Source: Nereocystis luetkeana (Eukaryota > Sar > Phaeophyceae > Laminariales > Laminariaceae). From it: a DNA stretch of 64,000 nt. Positions 58,620-64,000 of this stretch are shown here, piece by piece. Made by a program: the position numbers and the translations under genes. The notes under the pieces are model-generated. The model saw nothing but the letters and a program-made list of their open reading frames with translations, was not told where the DNA came from and searched no databases. Position 1 is the stretch's first letter. Each line of letters opens with the position of its first letter. Where the stretch lies: positions 2,790,001 to 2,854,000 of the forward strand of contig JARUPZ010000036.1 of assembly GCA_031213475.1 (NCBI GenBank). The letters run 5' to 3'.

Positions 58620-59000
58620 ATGGTCTTCTGCCCAAGCCGTGGCCACAGGTCATGTCTCCCCTATACCCCCCCCGGTCCGTGCAGTCATTTTGATGGCGCA
58701 TACGGTTCGGCGTTCCCACTGGTCGTCGATGTTTATCAAAATGATGTTTCACGTCGATCACGCCCTCGCGTTTTCTGTTTTTTCTTTCATGCAAGAAAAA
58801 AAAATCGAGTCTGCTTTCGGTGAGACTCGAACCCACGAAATAGACCTTCGTTGTAGACACGCGGACCATCTCCTATTACAGGGGACCATAGTTAACAGGA
58901 CCTATGGTTCACATAAAAACCTATATGTTTAACCATTTTTACTAACAACATTTTGTCCTGTTAACTATGGCCCCCCGTAATACTAACAAGACAGGACATT
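58620..59000 (-). mobile_element. tRNA-derived SINE, interrupted by a MITE
   Basis: B box GGTTCGAGTCT (minus strand, about 58,817-58,827) lies within 'gtgggttcgagtctcaccg', and the body runs to about 58,620 ('ggccacggcttgggcagaag'). The 5' head is split at 58,876 by MITE copy 6. Past the MITE, 'ctaacaag..aggac' resembles the rest of the head in the 57-kb copy. Confidence 0.6.
58876..58980 (+). mobile_element. 105-bp TA MITE, copy 6, nested in a SINE
   Basis: TIRs TTACAGGGGACCATAG and CCCCCCGTAA flanked by TA (58,874-58,875; 58,981-58,982). The related SINE at 57,071-57,072 has a single TA at this site, a paralogous empty site. Confidence 0.92.
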
Positions 59001-59104
59001 GCGTTGCCTACTCTGGTTGCTGCATGACAATGTAATCTATTTGTGGCGTGGGTTTGTCACAGGCGAGCTTGTATGAATCTCTAGGATATAATAGACGGCA
59101 CATA

Positions 59105-59175
59105 CTACATCGATTGGTCGTGCTGGGCGTCGTTTAAGGCGTAGAACGAACACACACCGCAGTAAAGCTTGTGAC
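59105..59175 (+). repeat. RX repeat fragment (diverged)
   Basis: 'ggtcgtgctgggcgtcg' then 'gtagaacgaacacacaccgcagta' follows the order of 11,770-11,820. Confidence 0.4.
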
Positions 59176-59869
59176 ACCCATGAAATCGTCTTGGGCGACC
59201 GGACAAGGCCCCGACATTGTTGCAGCGCTACGGGCTTCAGGAGTCGCCCAGGTGGGCGACAGGGTATTCTGTGATGTACGTTGACTGACCTGACCAGTGA
59301 CGCACGGAGGGTGCATCGTGTAAGGCAGCGACAAAGCCGTAGGATGGCTCGCTGTCATATCGATGTAGGTATACAATGGAGTGTCCCCGGCGGGGGAGGC
59401 CATTGTCTGGGTCATGGAAACCCCGTATCGGCTGTAATGGTCGATGCGGGTGCTCTCTGGCCCTACCTGGGGTTAGTCAATCCCACCAAAGAACGAAAGA
59501 AACAAGTCAAACCATATCCTGTTCACACACCGTGCATGAGTCTTGCCCACCACGTTCAAGTCAGTTGCCCATCACGTGCATGTCAGTTAATCCCACGTCG
59601 CATTCGCTGAGCAATACCAACACTCAACTCTCGTGGCGTCTGGCCACCCCGTGGCCAGCGAGGATTTAGGAGCGAGGTACGGAGGAGATCCCCATGAGGA
59701 CTCTCTCAACGAACGACAACAGCTGGCTATCGAGGTGAGACCGAGACGATAGCGGTACACAGGAGGAGGCAGCTGTAACATGATGAACCCAGGCCGATGA
59801 CAGAGAGAGGGGGAGATTGGAGCGCAAGGTCATGAGCTCTGGCGGGGACACGAGAGATCGGTACCCAGG
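59176..59869. other. Unassigned stretch
   Basis: Contains the thrice-repeated 'gcccatcacg'/'gcatgtcag'-like motif near 59,530-59,600. Frames of up to 109 codons, no motif. Confidence 0.35.
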
Positions 59870-60085
59870 GAATTTGTTCGGCCCGGAGCACCTGGGCCCG
59901 AGTTTGCTCCCGGGCGGAACGAGGGCCCGAATAACTGGGCCCGAGAGTCCTCCTGGGCGGAATGAGGCCCAAACATCGGGGCCCGAGTTTTCCCTGGGTG
60001 GGATCAGTGTCTCGGCCCGAGCTTTTCCGGGATGGAATCTGATGGGTGGCCAAGTATCGAGCCCCGAGTTCTGTCCGGGATGATG
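59870..60085 (+). repeat. ~43-bp minisatellite, about five units
   Basis: Units begin 'gggcccgag' at about 59,894, 59,937, 59,979, 60,013 and 60,060, followed by 'ttt.c.cccgggcggaa'. The 171-codon proline/glycine-rich minus frame across it follows the repeat and is not a supported gene. Confidence 0.75.
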
Positions 60086-60309
60086 GAGTCTGATGGGTAC
60101 CAGCGGCGAGGGATACACGTAAAAACTACGATAGAGTACATATATTCGGGTAGCACTACTGCTGTTTATAGCAGTGACCATGCATAACGTATCAGAAAAC
60201 AGTAGTCACGGCAGGTAGCCACCATCGCATACTCGCGATAAGGCAGCACCAGAAAAAAAGAAGGCCACAAATCTCTCCGTCCTGACCCTCGATTTGTTTT
60301 TTGTTCCCG

Positions 60310-60465
60310 CGCACGCCTTGACGATTGTTTGCGGCCGGCCTTCGCCTCGAGGTGTAACTCTCGTTTGTTTGCGGCCGTACTCCGCCTCAGGCGTCGCTCT
60401 CGATTTTGTTTTGTTTTCGGCCCCGCACATCTCGTCTGTGTTTTTTGGTGCGGCCGGTTTTTTTT
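60310..60465 (+). repeat. ~46-bp degenerate tandem repeat
   Basis: Units contain 'gtttgcggccg..ct.cgcctc.g' then 'gt..ctctcg', at about 60,328, 60,368 and, more weakly, 60,414. Confidence 0.5.
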
Positions 60466-62094
60466 CTTGTTGTGCGGTACTCCTCGAGGAAAAAAATGGG
60501 GGGGTTCGGCTGTATTCATTTAGACTACCATGGTAATACGTATGCATACGACTCTGATAATCAGCCCAACCCGAGCGACAGCAGTATTTTCGTGGTCACA
60601 TGTCACATGTAACTGCTGTTGTTGAAGTATACCTCGCTGCTGGTATCGAAACAGGGAGTACTGCTGTTGAATATCGTTGCGGGAGGAGCGCCTTCCGTAG
60701 ATGGTTCTAAGTTTGAAGTTGTACGCAGGAACCGATAACCTACCATGCCCCGAGCACTGAGTAGTAATAGTTGCCTGGAGCAAAGGCGCCTCAACTTGAA
60801 AATTACACAGAAAAGCCGTATCCCCGTCTACAATACCATCAGTAGTCTATACGAGTACACTACCTGGTACGCAGTTTCACACGATGCTCAAAAAGATGAG
60901 AAGATGGTATACCAGCGTATATTATACGACAAGTTGCATTACCGTACGTACACGACTAAGAGTATGAATATTAACGATAGTACATGTAATGTGGAAAAAA
61001 GATAGGAAACCATAGTCCTACTACTACTACTGCTCTACTCTGTACCTGCATTTTTTTTTATTTTTTCTACCCCGAACAGGGTGAGCTCTTGATACACGGT
61101 TAAGCATACAGGGGGGGTGGCTCGCAGTATGTATGCTTTTGACAACATCAATAAAGGGCGTTTATGGGCTATATATAATACTACACACTCCCGTAAAACT
61201 GTACCAGGTACCTGGTAGGCCGTAAGGCCAAATTCCTTAGGGACCATTTCGTACATCTCTTTTCCCATCTTTTCGAGTCATGATAACGCGTTGAAAAGCG
61301 ACATATCAGGATGTACCACACACACCGTATGTATGCACACGAGTACCAGGTACCTGGTATCTGGTATTCATACGGGGCATACTACGGTGATGAAGCTGGG
61401 TAGAAATGACGAGTTTTAGTCGAAGGCCACATATCATACGTGGAGGATATATCCACAGTATATACAGTATTCATACCGCTATCAATATAACCGTTCATGG
61501 GACTGAAGGTCGCACGGCAAAAAAAAACTCTCTAGATCCTTGGGTCCATCGCTCCTCTTGCTTTCATAAGCGTGGAGACGTTTAACTTTGGCCCCACACA
61601 TCCCTACACACGTACGGGATGAGTGTCCCCTACTACCGGAGCAAGGTAATGTCGTTGGGAAGCCGTTCAGCTGTGCAGTGTACGGCACGTTATTATTCGG
61701 GGGTAGATGAAAGCTACGATGAAACAACTGAGGGCACACAACGAGAGTCATAGCGGGTTGTTATGGTCTCCAAGTACCCGATACGCTGGAATTCCACTTG
61801 TTTCACCCGTTCGGGTCTTCTCACCCGGTACGTTGGCATTTCACTGGCTTTCCCTGGTATTTTGACCCGGTACGTGGCCATAGGAAACAACCATACTCAT
61901 TATAATTTAGCTTTCGCGCACATATTTAGTCCGTCAATAATAAGAAATAAGAACGGACAACCCAGGCGATGGGAATGTTTGCAAAACTGTGATATGAGGT
62001 GGTCGTGTTCTTTCTTTAATCCCACGTTCCATCTTGCATACTATGTTATGGGATACTCGTTATATGCATATATCCACATGTTTTCGGTGTTGCC

Positions 62095-62098
<4 letters not shown>
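60466..62098. other. Intergenic, no gene recognised
   Basis: Two copies of the palindrome ACCAGGTACCTGGT (61,203 and 61,345). Near 61,770-61,875 a ~37-bp phrase ('acccgttcgggtcttctcacccggtacgt') recurs loosely three times. No gene seen. Confidence 0.4.
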
Positions 62099-62134
<36 letters not shown>

Positions 62135-62241
62135 CCATCCCATTCATTATCTTCGCACATCTTCTACTCTCTCTCCTTCCAACTCGTAACTCAGATCCGG
62201 GGTCACATAGCAGGCTCTTCTCCCCCCTTCCCGCTACGGTA
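62099..62241 (-). mobile_element. SINE 3' fragment with long poly(T/A) tail
   Basis: Reverse complement of the 130-bp SINE end at 7,142-7,271 and 20,762-20,891 with few changes. The tail is 35 bases. The 5' border is again at taccgtagcggg, so truncation at the same place occurs twice. Confidence 0.85.
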
Positions 62242-62639
62242 CGCCTTGTAGGACGGTGATTCGTGTGATATGCTGTTATGTATTCACGCTGCCGATGGTG
62301 CTCTGCCTGTTGCTTCGTAAGGCTTTGAAGATACTTGTCTGGTCAATGCATGCAGGCATACTCGTTGCTCGTGCTCTGTTTGCCTGTTGCTCGTGCTCGT
62401 ATGTTCGCTCGTTTTCATGATCGCACACACATGCATGTTCGTTAATAAATGTCTGCATGCGATTGACCACATAATGTCTTCAAAACCAAATGCAACCGAC
62501 AGGTGTCGATACAAGCCAAAGGTGCCGTACGTACTAATACACGCATGCTCTCGTGGACCGTTTGCTCGGTTAGGTGATCACGGAAATTAACAATGTCCAG
62601 CCTTACGCTGGTTGGGCGAACATAACCACCCTTTAGAAC

Positions 62640-62840
62640 GATGAAACCCTGGACAACAACGTGCATTGTCGGCTGGCAAACATGGAACTTTCGAGAAATC
62701 CACGTATATTGTGATGACTGTGGTGTAGTTTGTGACCACAGGAAAAATCTCTGTCGAGGATCAAATAAAGGGCACGGACACTGGTTGTGCTGGATGTCGA
62801 CGGGTAGAAAGAATGGTTTAAGGCGAAGAACACATACACA
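62640..62840 (+). repeat. RX repeat
   Basis: Shares 'gactgtggtgtag.ttgtgaccacag' and 'ggcacggacactggttgtgctggatgtcgacgggtagaaagaa' with 11,690-11,800 almost unchanged. The best match of the family, so a fairly recent event. Confidence 0.75.
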
Positions 62841-63008
62841 ATACGTGCAGAGTACGAGTCGAACACATACGGCCGCATTGCCTTATTCATCCCGACTGCT
62901 GTAAAGTATGTATATTATCTTCATTCAGCATACCGAGCTGGTATCACATCACACTGGATACGGCAGGCACGACGCACGCATTCCGTCCAAGAGCAGAGAG
63001 AGATAGCA

Positions 63009-63431
63009 GTGCGACACCAACGAAAAAATAAAACCTATCAACCTAGTGGCACCGGGCATATTAGTACAGGTAGTTACAAACCACCCGGCACTAGATTATC
63101 GACTACCAGGATGTCGACACAGCAGTTTGTGTCACAGAATCGGGGATCACACATAAATAGTTGCAATCCCGTGATCACAGCGCCCGAATACTGGGGGATG
63201 CGTGAACAGTTACTTGATAGTATCATGCACGAATATTTGAAAACCGTGAAAACAGGCGTTTGTTTTACATTCGTACTGAAAGGACCTCGGAGCGCTGGCC
63301 TCTATCCGGAGAGCTTTGCCTGTAGCAAGGGTGTCTGCTCTTCCAGAGCAAATACATGCATCCTAAGCAGTGGATACGAGATACACAATGCAAATCAAAC
63401 TGAGGAGAGAAAACCTGGTAGTTTCCGATAG
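63009..63431 (+). CDS. Open frame of unknown function near right edge
   Basis: 140 codons. The first part overlaps repeat-like sequence. From about 63,180 the composition is protein-like (ITAPEYWGMREQLLDSIMHE, then CFTFVLKGPRSAGLYP). No family is recognised. It could be an exon or a retroelement scrap. Confidence 0.25.
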   Translation: MRHQRKNKTYQPSGTGHISTGSYKPPGTRLSTTRMSTQQFVSQNRGSHINSCNPVITAPEYWGMREQLLDSIMHEYLKTVKTGVCFTFVLKGPRSAGLYPESFACSKGVCSSRANTCILSSGYEIHNANQTEERKPGSFR

Positions 63432-63560
63432 GAAAACAAAGCCCCTCCCCAGCGCGCATACTCACGCGCCGTCTTAGTCGCTGACGCAGTGAACGGAGAA
63501 TCAAACGAGCTTGACTTTGTTCAAGTATTTGACATGGTTCCCAATGACGATTGGGCATCT
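63432..63560 (+). CDS. Possible short terminal exon, strand uncertain
   Basis: Plus frame ending NGESNELDFVQVFDMVPNDD and a stop, after an acceptor 'cgtcttag' near 63,478. On the minus strand the same DNA is open too, ending at a strong donor CGGCGC|GTGAGT near 63,463. The two cannot both be exons. Left undecided. Confidence 0.25.
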
Positions 63561-64000
63561 TAACCGTTTGAGTACTGCACTGCTGTACATGCACATAAGG
63601 TTGACCCTAATTTTCAAGTGCTTCGCCCCCGCATGGGGAGGGCAGTTCTATAAAGGCGAGGCCACATATGCCCAATGCCCAAACTAAAGGTTCCCTTCAT
63701 TTGCGAACGCGATCGTGAAGTGGTTGAGCGTACCACGCACCTGTTGTGTCGTCCGTCTCCCAAGCATCGGGCGATCCGCCTGATCGGAGAAGAACGTTAG
63801 TAGGAATTCTAAATTGCATGACTAATGCTGGAAAACATTATGTAGGTATGGTGTAACCGAGCAGGATACCTTCCTATTTGACTCTCCAATATTAGTGGCC
63901 CAGTGTTGGAGACACGAAGCGAAAGGTGGGATTGGGATGCCAATAGGCAGTAGGTAGTTTCCGTGCTGGGGGGGTGTTTGCCACCACCTTTCTACAACCA
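63561..64000. other. Unassigned right end
   Basis: No frame or repeat of this window was recognised. Confidence 0.4.

Noticed and set aside
59666-60181. 171-codon minus-strand frame rich in Pro, Gly and Arg
   Set aside because: Driven by the 43-bp minisatellite; no start or splice context.
1-64000. CRISPR arrays, rRNA genes, prokaryotic operons
   Set aside because: Searched for by eye on both strands; the only regularly spaced repeats are microsatellites and minisatellites, without spacers.

Overview
The window looks like nuclear DNA of a eukaryote with repeat-rich chromosomes and intron-rich genes. Evidence: a protein gene split into short exons with GT-AG introns of 70-1500 bases, several families of non-LTR retrotransposon, SINE and MITE, long trinucleotide microsatellites, and no bacterial operon structure. 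The oxidoreductase gene and the reverse transcriptase would suit an alga, perhaps a stramenopile such as a brown alga, but the species cannot be fixed from the sequence alone.

Layout. From 0 to about 31 kb is intergenic, repeat-dominated DNA: a decayed LINE piece, a 149-bp tandem pair, MITEs, a full-length tRNA-derived SINE (6.92-7.27 kb), a 5'-truncated LINE with a 456-codon open reverse-transcriptase frame (9.53-11.8 kb), microsatellites, a ~1.2-kb dispersed direct repeat at 20.3 and 23.8 kb (one copy carries a SINE insertion), and a ~1.15-kb two-unit tandem repeat (26.0-28.3 kb). From 31 to 38.5 kb lie LTR-element fossils and small local repeats.

From about 39 to 50 kb the minus strand carries the one convincing host gene. 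It encodes a bis-heme, FAD and NAD(P)H-dependent transmembrane oxidoreductase of the ferric reductase / NADPH oxidase superfamily. I rebuilt it from exons scattered over antisense reading frames; 11 successive splice junctions agree in phase. Its introns hold two copies of a ~255-bp terminal-inverted-repeat element and a 33-bp tandem repeat.

From 50 to 64 kb the window is again repeat-dominated: two decayed LINE copies of the same family as the 9.5-kb copy, meeting tail to tail at about 52.03 kb; four copies of a 105-bp MITE with TA target duplications; further SINEs; a long TAC microsatellite; a ~43-bp minisatellite; and unassigned open frames near the right edge.

Apart from the oxidoreductase, almost all long ORFs here are chance frames, repeat-derived frames or antisense shadows. 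No rRNA gene, convincing tRNA gene, CRISPR array or prokaryotic regulatory element was seen. Repeat alignments and counts were made by eye, so boundaries are good to about 5-20 bases unless a target duplication or splice site fixes them.
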